Source: Roseomonas populi (GTDB lineage Bacteria; Pseudomonadota; Alphaproteobacteria; Acetobacterales; Acetobacteraceae). Taken from it: a stretch of 64,000 bases of DNA. Made by a program: the position numbers and the translations under genes. The stretch spans positions 1 through 64,000 of the forward strand of contig NZ_JANJOU010000008.1 of the NCBI RefSeq assembly GCF_024594815.1, given 5' to 3'. Each line of letters starts with the position of its first letter. Within the stretch, counting starts at the first letter, position 1. The notes beneath the pieces are model-generated. The model worked only from the letters and a program-made list of their open reading frames with translations. It was not told the DNA's origin and made no database searches. Positions 8,222 through 16,941 of the stretch are shown here, in pieces.

Positions 8222-9492
8222 GCGCCGGCACCCGCGGCGCTGGCGGCTGGCGTCCCGTGCCCGTGCTCGCGGATCACGCCGGAGCCGGAGAGCCGCCCGT
8301 ACTCCGCCTCCCCCAGCACGGGCAGCAGGACCTCGCGGCTGTGCTCGCCCAGCTTCGGTGCCGGGCGCGCCAGGATGCCGGGCGTGCCGGACAGGCGCGC
8401 GACCATGCCGTGCATGGGGATCCAGCCCATCTCCTCGTCCGGCACCTCGATCAGCGCCTCCCGCGCGCCGACATAGGGATCGTCCAGCAGGTCGGAGGCG
8501 TCGTAGATGGGGCCGATCGTCACGCCTGCCTCGTCGAAGTGGCGCAGGTTCTCTTCCAGCGTCCGCCCGGCCACGAAGCCGGCGACGATCCCGTCGAGTT
8601 CCTCCCAGTTGCGCAGTCGGTCGGGGTTGGTGCGGAAGCGCGGGTCCTCGATCAGCTCCGGCCGCCCGATGGAGGCCAGCAGCTTTGCCGTCATCCCCTG
8701 GGTGGAGGAGGAGAGGCAGACCCAGCGGTCGTCCTTCGTGCGGTAGGCGTTGCGGGGCGAGGTGTTGGTGCTGCGGCTGCCCGTGCGCTGCTTGGTCTTT
8801 CCGGTCAGGCGATAGTTCGCCACCTGTGGGTCCATCACCATCAGCATGGGATCGATGAGGGACATATCGATCACCTGTCCCTTCCCGTGCGCCCCGCGCG
8901 CGGCAAGAAGGGCGATCATCGCGGTGGCCGCGCCGTAGAGGCCGGCATAGCCGTCGCCCATGAACATGGGCGGCAGGACCGGCTCCCGGTCCGGGAACCC
9001 GTTCACGGCGGCGAAGCCGGAATACCCTTCCACCAGCGTGCCGAAGCCGGGCTTGTGGCGGAAGGGCCCGTCCTGCCCCCAGCCGCTGATGCGGACGATG
9101 ACGAGACGGGGGTTGATCCCCAGCAGCACCTCGGGGCCGAGGCCCATCGCCTCCAGCACGCCCGGGCGGAAGCTCTCCACCAGGATGTCGGAGGTGGCGG
9201 CGAGCTGGCGGACCGCCTCCTGCGCGTCGGGGTTCCGCAGCTCCAGGCAGATGCTCTTCTTGTTGCGGCAGAAGATCTTCCAGGAGGTCTCGACACCCTG
9301 CACGCGCCAGGCGCGGAGCGTGTCGCCCTCGGGTGGCTCCACCTTCACCACCTCCGCCCCGTGGTCGGACAGCACCTTCGTCAGGGTGTTGCCCGCGACG
9401 AGGCGCGAGAGGTCCAGCACGCGCACGCCGTGGAGAGCGCCGGTGGCGGAGGAGTCGAAGCTCTTGCGGTGCAGGTGAGAGGTCTCGGCCAT
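8218..9492 (-). CDS. CaiB/BaiF class III CoA-transferase
   Basis: A 424-residue family III CoA-transferase. Landmarks are GVRVLDLSRLVAGN at the start of the large domain, the HGAEVVKVEPPEGD strand, the NKKSICLELRNP segment, and QVIDMSLIDPM, where the catalytic Asp of the family lies. The enzyme moves CoA between carboxylates through a mixed anhydride on Asp. It overlaps the amidohydrolase start by four bases and begins three bases after the upstream Bug gene, so all belong to one transcript. A carnitine- or succinyl-CoA-type donor is plausible but not readable from sequence. Confidence 0.9.
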   Translation of the reverse strand: MAETSHLHRKSFDSSATGALHGVRVLDLSRLVAGNTLTKVLSDHGAEVVKVEPPEGDTLRAWRVQGVETSWKIFCRNKKSICLELRNPDAQEAVRQLAATSDILVESFRPGVLEAMGLGPEVLLGINPRLVIVRISGWGQDGPFRHKPGFGTLVEGYSGFAAVNGFPDREPVLPPMFMGDGYAGLYGAATAMIALLAARGAHGKGQVIDMSLIDPMLMVMDPQVANYRLTGKTKQRTGSRSTNTSPRNAYRTKDDRWVCLSSSTQGMTAKLLASIGRPELIEDPRFRTNPDRLRNWEELDGIVAGFVAGRTLEENLRHFDEAGVTIGPIYDASDLLDDPYVGAREALIEVPDEEMGWIPMHGMVARLSGTPGILARPAPKLGEHSREVLLPVLGEAEYGRLSGSGVIREHGHGTPAASAAGAGA

Positions 9493-9495
9493 GGG

Positions 9496-10491
9496 CTACT
9501 CGACGCGGATGTTCGCGGCCGTGGCGACGCTGCGCCACTGGGAGAGGTCGCGCTTCAGGAAGGCGTCCGCCTCGGCGGGCGGGAGGAGCTGCGGCGTCGC
9601 GCCTTCCCCAGCCAGGTACTCGGCGAGGCGCCCGCCCCGCAGCGTCTCCAGCGCGGCGGCGTTCAGCCGGTCGCGGATGGCGGGCGGGATGCCCCGGCGC
9701 GCCAGCAGGCCCCACCAGATGCTCGCCTCGTAGTCCGGCAGGCCGCTCTCCTTCGGGGTGGGCGCGGCCGGGGCACCGGCGGGGCGGTCCTCGCCGGTCC
9801 AGCCGATCACCTTCACCCGCCCGGAATCGATGATGCCGCGCGCGGAGGGGAGCGTGGTGAAGAGGAGCTGGATCGTGCCGGCCGCGAGGTCCGTCGTCGC
9901 CGGCCCCATCCCGCGATAGGGAACGTGCTGCATCTGCAATCCACCTGCCTTTTGGGCGAAAAGCGCTGCCGAGAGGTGATTGATGCTGCCCGGCCCGGCG
10001 GAGCCGTAATCCACCTTGTCCGGGTTCGCGCGGAGATAGGCGACGAGTTCGCGGAGGCTCTTCGGCGGGAAGTCCGGGGCGGCGAGGACGACGAGCGGTG
10101 CGGAGGCGAGGATCGTCACTGCCTCGAAGTCGCCGGCCGCGTCATAGGGGGTGCGCTGGACCGCGGCGCTGGTCGAGAAGGTGGAGGAGGTGACCATCAG
10201 CGCGTAGCCATCGGCGGGCACCCGCACCACCTCGGCCGAGCCGATGGTGCTGCCGGCGCCGGGCCGGTTCTCCACGACGAAGGGCTGGCCGAAACTGGCC
10301 TGGAAGTGCTCGGCCAGGGGCCGCGCCACCGCGTCGTTGCTGCCCCCTGGCGGGAAGGGCACGATGACCCGCACCGGCCGAGACGGCCAGGAGGCGCCCC
10401 CGCCCCCGCCTCCACCCCCGCTCTGGGCCCGCGCCACGGCCGGGGCCGCCAGCATCGCCGCCGTCAGGCCGCGCCTCGTGATGCCCTTCAT
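9496..10491 (-). CDS. Bug/TctC-family receptor with poly-Gly tract
   Basis: Periplasmic Bug receptor of 331 residues. A twin-arginine-like signal (ITRRGLTAAML) ends near ARAQ. Eight consecutive glycines directly follow the signal, before WPSRPVRVIVPFPPGG. The tract is coded by a GC-rich simple repeat at about 10395-10425 and may vary in length. Other family landmarks are ENRPGAGSTIGS and MQHVPYRGMGPA. It is the second gene of the operon, 18 bases after the CitE-like lyase and 3 bases before the CoA-transferase. Confidence 0.9.
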   Translation of the reverse strand: MKGITRRGLTAAMLAAPAVARAQSGGGGGGGGASWPSRPVRVIVPFPPGGSNDAVARPLAEHFQASFGQPFVVENRPGAGSTIGSAEVVRVPADGYALMVTSSTFSTSAAVQRTPYDAAGDFEAVTILASAPLVVLAAPDFPPKSLRELVAYLRANPDKVDYGSAGPGSINHLSAALFAQKAGGLQMQHVPYRGMGPATTDLAAGTIQLLFTTLPSARGIIDSGRVKVIGWTGEDRPAGAPAAPTPKESGLPDYEASIWWGLLARRGIPPAIRDRLNAAALETLRGGRLAEYLAGEGATPQLLPPAEADAFLKRDLSQWRSVATAANIRVE

Positions 10492-10509
10492 CTCTTCCTC
10501 CCTCGTCTC

Positions 10510-11376
10510 TCAATCCGTCGCCGGCAGGCCGAGCCGCTGGGCGAGGCCCAGCAGCGCCTCCGCGCTCGCGATGAACGGCGCGTCCACCATGCCGCCATCG
10601 ACCATGAAGGCGCCCGTGCCGGCGGCGATCTGCTCCCGCGCCGCCTCCACCACGCGGCGGGCGCGGGCGATCTCGGCGAGGGTGGGCTGGAACACCTCGT
10701 TGGCGGCAACGATCTGGCTGGGGTGGATGCAGCTCTTGCCCGCGAAGCCCATGCGGCGCGCGGCCTCGGCCTCGGCCCGGTAGGCATCGGGCCGGTCCAC
10801 CTTCGCGAAGGCGCCGTCATAGGCCGGCACCCCCGCCTCGGCCGCGGCCAGGCGCAGGGTCATGCGGAGGTGGGCGAGCACCGCCTCGTCCATCCGGTCG
10901 ATGCCGGCGGGCTCCAGCAGGTCCGCGTAGCCGATCTGCAGGCCGCGGACGCGCGGATGCGCCGCCGCGATCTCATGGGCCAGGCGCAGGGCGCGCGGCG
11001 TCTCGACGTTGCAGAGAAGGCCGATCGGCTCCGTGACGCCATTCTCCCGCTCCGCCCGCTCCAGCGCGGCGGCGGCGTCCCGCACCTCCGCGGCGTCCCC
11101 CACCATCGGGAGGTTCACCATGTGCGTGCCGGGCACCGCGACCGCCGAGAGATCGGGCAGGAAGTGCGGCGTGCCGGTCCCGTTGACGCGGACTACGATC
11201 ACCTTTCCCCCATGCTCCGCGCCGCGCAGGAAGCCGGCGAGGTTCTCCCGCGCCTTCTCCTTGCGGTTCGGGGCGACGGCATCCTCCAGGTCGAAGGACA
11301 GGGCATCTGCCCGCGAGGCCACGGCCTTGGCGAACAGCTCCGGGCGCGAGCCCGGGACGAACAGCTTGCTGCGCAT
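10510..11376 (-). CDS. CitE/HpcH-family CoA ester lyase
   Basis: A 288-residue member of the HpcH/HpaI aldolase - CitE superfamily. It opens MRSKLFVPGSRPELF, then LSFDLEDAVAP (Mg-binding Asp/Glu region), VRVNGTGTPHF, CNVETPRAL and KSCIHPSQI, all typical of citryl/malyl-CoA lyase-like enzymes that cleave or hydrolyse beta-hydroxyacyl-CoA. The ATG at 11376 agrees with family starts but has no good ribosome-binding site. A TTG five codons upstream (11391) has GGAGGA just before it and may be the true start. It is the first gene of the operon, divergent from LysR. Confidence 0.87.
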   Translation of the reverse strand: MRSKLFVPGSRPELFAKAVASRADALSFDLEDAVAPNRKEKARENLAGFLRGAEHGGKVIVVRVNGTGTPHFLPDLSAVAVPGTHMVNLPMVGDAAEVRDAAAALERAERENGVTEPIGLLCNVETPRALRLAHEIAAAHPRVRGLQIGYADLLEPAGIDRMDEAVLAHLRMTLRLAAAEAGVPAYDGAFAKVDRPDAYRAEAEAARRMGFAGKSCIHPSQIVAANEVFQPTLAEIARARRVVEAAREQIAAGTGAFMVDGGMVDAPFIASAEALLGLAQRLGLPATD

Positions 11377-11512
11377 GATGGCGGGAGCCAACGCGTCCTC
11401 CGGAGTTCTTGTCCCGCCCGCGCGCCCGGCGGCCGGTTTCCGCGAGCATAGCCCTTGAGGAGGGCAACGAAAGATAAGAGATTGAACAATGACCTGATAG
11501 GTTTTGTGAAAG
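11377..11512. promoter_or_regulatory. Divergent LysR / catabolic-operon promoter region
   Basis: 136 bases separate the minus-strand operon from the LysR gene. The middle (about 11468-11510) is locally AT-rich and contains ATTG-AA-CAAT, a short inverted repeat compatible with a T-N-A type LysR box. The arrangement of a LysR gene divergent from its target operon is the classical one, so the regulator probably binds here. No confident -35/-10 pair was identified. Confidence 0.4.
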
Positions 11513-12400
11513 GTGGACACGCGCTTCCTCGAGACCTTCCTGGCGGTGGTGGAGGGCGGGTCCATCTCGGAGGCGGCGCGGCGCCTGCACCTGACCCCGG
11601 CCGGGGTGACGCAGCGGCTGCGGGCGCTGGAAGGGGAGATCGGCGCCGCGCTTCTCGCCCGCACCGGGCGGGGCGTCGCGCCCACCCCCGCCGGGCTGCG
11701 GATCGCGGAGCGCGCCCGGCCGCTGCTCCATGGACTGCGCGACCTGTCCGCCGGGCTGGAGGAGGGCGTCCTGGCAGGGGAGCTGCGGCTGGGCGCCGTC
11801 ACCACCGCCGCGATCGGCCTCCTGCCCGACCTTCTCGTCTCGCTCCGGGCCAGTCATCCCGGGATCGACGTGCGCCTGCAGCCCGGGCGGTCGAGCGAGC
11901 TCTACGCCGCGATCCTCGACGCCGCACTGGACGCGGCCCTCATCGCGCAGCCTCCCTTCGGCGTGCCGAAATCCTGCGGCTGGATGGACGTGCGGATCGA
12001 GCCGATGGTGCTGCTGGTGCCGGAGAGCCTGGCGGGGGAGGAGCCGATGGCCCTCCTCTCGACCCAGCCCTTCATCCGCTACGACGAGCGCTCCTGGGGC
12101 GGGAAGCTCGCCGGCGACTATCTGCGGCGCCGGCGCATCCGCCCCCGCGAGATCTTCGAGCTGGAGACGCTGGACGCCATCGCCGTGCTGGTGGACCGGG
12201 GCCTCGGCATCTCCATCGTGCCGGATTGGGCACCGCCATGGCCGAGCGGCCTCTCCCTTGCCAAGCTTCCCCTGCCGGATGCACCGAGCCGCTCGATCGG
12301 CCTCGTCTGGCAACGGGCCTCCCCGCGCGTGGCCCTGATCGACGCCCTGCGCGGCGACATCGCCACGCTCTCTGGGCGCGAGGGGGATGGCCGACCGTGA
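11513..12400 (+). CDS. LysR-family transcriptional regulator
   Basis: A 295-residue LysR regulator. The winged helix-turn-helix covers about residues 1-60 (FLETFLAVVEGGSISEAARR, then VTQRLRALE). The effector-binding domain follows (ELRLGAVTTAAIGLLPDLL...), with the hinge and a typical RGLGISIVPDW segment near 240. The GTG at 11513 follows AAAGG closely. It is divergent from the CitE-Bug-CoA-transferase operon and 153 bases upstream of an acyl-CoA dehydrogenase gene on its own strand, so it may control both. Confidence 0.9.
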   Translation: MDTRFLETFLAVVEGGSISEAARRLHLTPAGVTQRLRALEGEIGAALLARTGRGVAPTPAGLRIAERARPLLHGLRDLSAGLEEGVLAGELRLGAVTTAAIGLLPDLLVSLRASHPGIDVRLQPGRSSELYAAILDAALDAALIAQPPFGVPKSCGWMDVRIEPMVLLVPESLAGEEPMALLSTQPFIRYDERSWGGKLAGDYLRRRRIRPREIFELETLDAIAVLVDRGLGISIVPDWAPPWPSGLSLAKLPLPDAPSRSIGLVWQRASPRVALIDALRGDIATLSGREGDGRP

Positions 12401-12553
12401 GAGGACCGGGCCGCGGGGCTGGCCCCCGCTGTTCCCACGCCACGATCCATGAGGGAGAATGCCGCTCCGGCCAGCATGCGGGAGAGGCCGGCGGCGGGGC
12501 GGAGCTGCGGCCTGCCCCGGCCGGCGGCACTCAACCTGTCTGAGGAAACTGCC

Positions 12554-13714
12554 TTGCTCACCAGCACCGACGCCCATCAGGAGCTGCGCGACGCCGTCCG
12601 CGCGCTCTGCGCCGAGTTCCCGGCCGAGTACCACCGCAAGGTGGATGCCGAGCGCGGCTACCCCGAGGCCTTCGTGGACGCGCTGACCAAGGCCGGCTGG
12701 CTCGCGGCGCTGATCCCGGAGGAGTATGGAGGGTCCGGGCTGGGCCTGACGGAGGCCTCCATCGTCATGGAGGAGATCAACCGCTCCGGCGGCAATTCCG
12801 GCGCCTGCCACGGGCAGATGTACAACATGGGCACGCTGCTGCGGCACGGCTCGGCCGAGCAGAAGGCGCGCTACCTGCCCCGGATCGCCTCCGGCGAGCT
12901 GCGGCTGCAGTCCATGGGCGTGACGGAGCCGACCACGGGCACGGACACGACGAAGATCCGCACCACGGCGGTGCGCAAGGGCGACCGCTACGTGGTCAAC
13001 GGCCAGAAGGTCTGGATTTCCCGCATCCAGCACTCCGAACTCATGATCCTGCTCGCCCGCACCACGCCGCTGGCCGAGGTGAAGAAGAAGTCCGAGGGCA
13101 TGTCGATCTTCCTCGTGGACCTGCGGGACGCGATCGGCAACGGCATGACCGTGCGCCCGATCGAGAACATGGTGAACCACGAGACGAACGAGATCTTCTT
13201 CGACAACCTGGAGATCCCGGCCGAGAACCTGATCGGCGAGGAGGGGCGCGGGTTCAAGTACATCCTCGACGGGCTGAACGCGGAGCGCACGCTGATCGCG
13301 GCGGAGTGCATCGGCGACGGCCACTGGTTCATCGACAAGGTCGTGCCCTACGTGAAGGAGCGGCAGGTCTTCGGCCGCCCCATCGGGCAGAACCAGGGCG
13401 TGCAGTTCCCGATCGCCGAGAGCTACATCGAGATCGAGGCCGCGGACCTGATGCGCTTCGAGGCCTGCCGGCTGTTCGACGCCAACCAGCCCTGCGGCGC
13501 GCAGGCGAACATGGCGAAGTACCTGGCGGCCAAGGCGAGCTGGGAGGCGGCGAATGCCTGCCTGCAGTTCCACGGCGGCTTCGGCTTCGCGCACGAGTAC
13601 GACGTAGAGCGCAAGTTCCGGGAGACGCGGCTGTACCAGGTGGCACCGATCAGCACGAACCTCATCCTCTCCTACGTCGCCGAGCACATCCTCGGCCTTC
13701 CGCGCTCCTTCTGA
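12554..13714 (+). CDS. Acyl-CoA dehydrogenase
   Basis: FAD flavoprotein of 386 residues with the three-domain acyl-CoA dehydrogenase layout: an N-terminal helical domain, then SMGVTEPTTGTDTTKIRTTA (the beta-domain FAD/substrate signature), then a C-terminal helical bundle ending QFHGGFGFAHEYDVERKFRETRLYQVAP. It oxidises an acyl-CoA to the enoyl-CoA. The TTG at 12554 is chosen because GAGGA lies seven bases upstream and it gives the normal family length; ATGs further upstream would add an unrelated tail. Its stop overlaps the start of a CoA-transferase (TGATG), so the pair probably activates and desaturates one acid. Confidence 0.88.
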   Translation: MLTSTDAHQELRDAVRALCAEFPAEYHRKVDAERGYPEAFVDALTKAGWLAALIPEEYGGSGLGLTEASIVMEEINRSGGNSGACHGQMYNMGTLLRHGSAEQKARYLPRIASGELRLQSMGVTEPTTGTDTTKIRTTAVRKGDRYVVNGQKVWISRIQHSELMILLARTTPLAEVKKKSEGMSIFLVDLRDAIGNGMTVRPIENMVNHETNEIFFDNLEIPAENLIGEEGRGFKYILDGLNAERTLIAAECIGDGHWFIDKVVPYVKERQVFGRPIGQNQGVQFPIAESYIEIEAADLMRFEACRLFDANQPCGAQANMAKYLAAKASWEAANACLQFHGGFGFAHEYDVERKFRETRLYQVAPISTNLILSYVAEHILGLPRSF

Positions 13715-14880
13715 TGCCCGGTTCCAAGCCGCTCGCCGGGCTTCTCGTGATCGCCATGGAGCAGGCGGTGGCCGCGCCGCTCTGCACGGCGAAGCTGGCG
13801 GACGCCGGCGCGCGGGTGATCAAGATCGAGCGCTCCGAGGGGGATTTTGCGCGCGGCTACGATGCGAGCGCGAAGGGGTCATCCAGCTACTTCGTTTGGC
13901 TGAACCGGGGGAAGGAGAGCCTCGTCCTCGACATCAAGCGGGCGGAGGACCTGGCGCTGCTGGGGCGCATGCTGGCGCGGGCGGACGTGTTCATCCAGAA
14001 CCTCGCCCCCGGCGCCGCGGCGCGGGCGGGCTTCGGCAGCGCCGAGCTGCGGGCGGCGCATGATCGCCTGATCACCGTGGACGTCTCGGGCTACGGCGAG
14101 AGCGGCGACTACGCCGCCATGAAGGCCTACGACCTGCTGGTCCAGGCCGAGAGCGGGCTGGCGAGCGTCACCGGCCGGGCGGAGGGGCCGGGGCGCGTCG
14201 GCGTCTCGGTCTGCGACATCGCCTGCGGGATGAACGCGCACGCCGCCGTGCTGGAGGCCCTGATCGAGCGCGGGATCACCGGGCGCGGCAAGGGCATCGC
14301 CATCTCCCTCTTCGACGGCATGGCGGACTGGATGAACGTGCCGCTGGTCTATTACGAGGGCACGGGGCGGGAGCCGCAGCGGGTGGGCCTCGCCCACCCC
14401 TCCATCTGCCCCTACAGCGCCTTCGAGACGGCGGACGGGGTGCCCGTGCTCATCTCCATCCAGAACGAGCGGGAATGGGCGGATTTCTGCGCCCGCTTCC
14501 TGCTGGAGCCGGACCTGCCGGGGCGCGAGGGCTTCCGCAGCAACGTGGAGCGCGTGGCGAACCGCCCGGTGGTGGATGCGCATGTCGCCGCCGTCTTCGC
14601 CGGCCTGACGCGGGATGAGGCCGCGCAGCGCCTCTCCGCGGCCCGCACGGCCTTCGGCTTCGTCAATGACGTGCCTGGCCTCGCGCGCCACCCCGCCCTG
14701 CGGCGCGTGACGCTGGAAACGCCGGGTGGCCCCGTGTCCGTGGCCGCCCCCGCCGCCCTCTTCAGCGACGGCGCGCGCGAGCTCGGCCCCGTTCCTGCTC
14801 TCGGGCAGCACACCGAGCGCATCCGCGCGGAGTTCGCCGCTTTCCCGACGGATGCCGCCGGAGCAGGGCGGGCTAGCTGA
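13714..14880 (+). CDS. CaiB/BaiF class III CoA-transferase
   Basis: A 388-residue family III CoA-transferase: LLVIAMEQAVAAPLCTAKLADAGARVIKIE at the N-terminus, WLNRGKESLVLDIK, FIQNLAPGAAARAGFG, the VSGYGESGDY loop, and IAISLFDGMADWMN with the probable catalytic Asp. The ATG overlaps the dehydrogenase stop by one base. It lies 54 bases upstream of a decayed regulator locus. Like its paralogues at 8218 and 31565 it probably forms the CoA thioester on which its operon partner acts. Confidence 0.9.
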   Translation: MPGSKPLAGLLVIAMEQAVAAPLCTAKLADAGARVIKIERSEGDFARGYDASAKGSSSYFVWLNRGKESLVLDIKRAEDLALLGRMLARADVFIQNLAPGAAARAGFGSAELRAAHDRLITVDVSGYGESGDYAAMKAYDLLVQAESGLASVTGRAEGPGRVGVSVCDIACGMNAHAAVLEALIERGITGRGKGIAISLFDGMADWMNVPLVYYEGTGREPQRVGLAHPSICPYSAFETADGVPVLISIQNEREWADFCARFLLEPDLPGREGFRSNVERVANRPVVDAHVAAVFAGLTRDEAAQRLSAARTAFGFVNDVPGLARHPALRRVTLETPGGPVSVAAPAALFSDGARELGPVPALGQHTERIRAEFAAFPTDAAGAGRAS

Positions 14881-14934
14881 CCGCCGAGAGGACCGGGAGG
14901 CCAGAAGCGATCCATCCGATGACGGGACGGTAAA

Positions 14935-16412
14935 ATGGGGGGACAGGGACAGGGCATATCGGCAAGGCTGGCGCGGCGACCGCAGCAAGAAGGCCGGCCC
15001 GTTCAGGCCGTGCTGTTCGGCGCGACCGCGCGAGAGGACGCGGGATCTCCGGATTTGCCTGATCATGCCCCCGTCGCGCCCGCCGGAGCCCTGGTGCCGC
15101 GGCCGAGGCTGCTGGCACGGATGGAAGCGGCCCTGCGGCACCCTTTGACGTTGCTCCATGCCCCTGCGGGCTATGGCAAGTCGTCCACCCTGGCGGAATG
15201 GCACGGGCACGCGGGCCGGGCGGGCCTCGACGCCGTGCTGCTGGTGGGGCCGGATGCCGCAACTCTCCGGGGCGCCCTGGCCCGGCCGGCGCAACCCGCC
15301 ATCCTGCTGGTCGATGAGCTCGGGCCGGGTGCGGAAGCGGTCATCGCGGCCCGGCTCGCCAACCCTGACGGGTTCCCCTCGGTCGTCCTCGCGCTCCGGA
15401 CACTGGGCGGGCTACGGCTGGGAAGGCCCCGGGCCATGGGGATGCTTCTCGAGATCGGGCCGGAGGAGCTGCGGCTGGACGATGACGAGGCGCGGGCGAT
15501 CTACCGCGCCCTGTCGGGCCTGGACCCGACCCCGGCGGAACTCTCCGAGATCCAGTCGCGGAGTCAGGGCTGGCCCCTCGCCCTCGCCCTGCAGGCCCGC
15601 GCGGCGCGGGATGGCGGGCGCCCGGGCGATCGGCGGCGAGACGCGCCTGCTCTTCGACTATTTCCGCGAGGAGGTGCTGGACGGGCTTCCCGACGAGACC
15701 AGGACCTTCCTGCTGCATGTCGCCCTGCCCGGCCGCATCTGCGCGCCGCTCTGCGATGCACTGACGGGGGAGGCCGGCAGCCAGGCGCGGCTGGAAGCCC
15801 TCCTGCGCGAGGGGCTCTTCCTCCAGCCGCTCGACGACGATCGGCGGTGGTTCCGGCTTCACCCGCTGTTCCTCGAATTCATGCGGCGGCTTCTGAAGGA
15901 CGAGGCGCCGGCGCTCGCCAGCAGGCTCGCGAAGCGCGCGGCTGCCTGGTTCCACGCGGAGGGGCTGGACCTTGAGGCGGGCCAGCACGCCTTCCACTCC
16001 GGCGACGCGCGCCGCGCCTACCGGCTGCTGGAGCAGGTCTGCCGCGACGTCTCGGCCAGCTCGCACAGCATCACGGATCTGGTGACCCCCGCGGCCACAC
16101 GCCGCTGGTGGCCTTCCCGGACCTCGTTCTCTCCATCTGCTGGGTCCTCTGCAACCGCTGGCAGTTCCGGTTGGTGGAGGAGCTGCTGAGCCTGCTGGAG
16201 CCGCGCATCGAGGCGATGGCGCAGGGCGGCACGGCCGAGCGCCAGGAGGCGGCACGGCTCCGCCGCCTGCTGCGCCACCGCCGGATGATGCTGGCGCTGT
16301 TCGAGGACCGCCCCGCCCTGGCGGCCAGGCATGCGGGCGAGCTGCTGCCGGACCTTGCCCTCCTGCACCCTTATGTGCGGGCCAGCGTGCACAGCACGCT
16401 CCTCCAGGCGCC
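14935..16412 (+). pseudogene. Frameshifted, truncated MalT/LuxR-type ATP-dependent regulator
   Basis: Remnant of a large ATP-binding LuxR-family (MalT-like) regulator. The N-terminal part has VPRPRLLARME and a Walker A APAGYGKSS (about residues 76-84), then ILLVDELGPG as Walker B, and ELSEIQSRSQGWPLALALQ, the typical NB-ARC/winged-helix segment. Homology then continues in a second frame from about 15620 (GETRLLFDYFREEV...FRLHPLFLEFMRRLL) and returns to the first frame near 16100 (FPDLVLSICWVLCN, the helical repeat region). Two frameshifts therefore break it. The C-terminal repeats and the LuxR DNA-binding domain are missing; near 16412 the sequence switches to an unrelated monooxygenase. Family members are usually near 900 residues. 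Confidence 0.78.
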
Positions 16413-16888
16413 TCGGCGCCTACGATGATTTCGCGCATTTCGCCGGGCGGCTGTGCCTGCCCTTCATCGACGTGGAAGCGCTGATCCGTGCGACGAGGGA
16501 GATCTTCGAGTACCCGATGTGTGACCGGGATCCCCTGCCCTTCTGGACGCGAGGGCGCGTGACGCTGATGGGGGATGCGGCGCATTCCATGTACCCCGTG
16601 GGCTCCAACGGCGCGTCCCAGGCGATCCTTGACGCGCGCTGCCTTGCGGAGCTGCTGGCGTCGCGACCGGCCCAGGATGCGCTGGCGGCCTACGAGGCGG
16701 GGCGGCTACCGGCCACGGCGGCCCTGGTCGGCTCCAACAGGACGGGCGGGCCGGAGCGGGTCATCGACCTGGTCGCGGAGCGTGCGCCTGCCGGCTTCGA
16801 GAGGCTGGAGGACGTGGTACGGCCGGAGGAGATCGCGGCGGTGACGCAGGGCTACGCGACATTGGCGGGCTTCGCCGTCCGGGCGTGA
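16413..16888 (+). pseudogene. 3' remnant of an FAD-dependent monooxygenase
   Basis: About 155 codons of the C-terminal part of a salicylate-hydroxylase-like FAD monooxygenase. Landmarks are FIDVEALIRATREIFEYPM, then DRDPLPFWTRGRVTLMGDAAH with the conserved GD motif that binds the FAD ribityl chain, then MYPVGSNGASQAILDA. The FAD-binding GxGxxG N-terminus and the substrate domain are absent, and no start codon fits. The fragment is fused out of frame to the MalT-like remnant, which suggests a deletion that joined two formerly separate genes. The last 160 residues look intact, so the event may be fairly recent. Confidence 0.78.
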
Positions 16889-16894
16889 TGGAGC

Positions 16895-16925
16895 GGCCAG
16901 GCCGGGCTGTTGCCCGGCGCTGGCC
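16895..16925. terminator. Bidirectional hairpin terminator
   Basis: GGCCAG-G-CCGGGC, loop TGTT, then GCCCGG-CG-CTGGCC: two 6-bp perfect stems separated by a small internal loop. It lies between the convergent monooxygenase remnant and the amidohydrolase gene. There is no T-run, as is common in very GC-rich genomes. Confidence 0.5.
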
Positions 16926-16941
16926 CCTGATGCCGCCGCTG

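Noticed and set aside
8107-11451. Very long open frame antisense to the CitE-Bug-CoA-transferase-amidohydrolase operon
   Set aside because: It is a shadow of high-GC genes in the opposite strand: arginine/alanine/histidine-rich, with no domain or ribosome-binding site, while the other strand encodes well-conserved proteins.
12449-12553. Upstream ATGs for the acyl-CoA dehydrogenase at 12554
   Set aside because: They would add an unrelated Pro/Arg-rich tail, while TTG with GAGGA gives the normal length.
10973-13687. Long minus-strand frame across the LysR and acyl-CoA dehydrogenase genes
   Set aside because: It crosses two clear plus-strand genes and has no recognisable domain.
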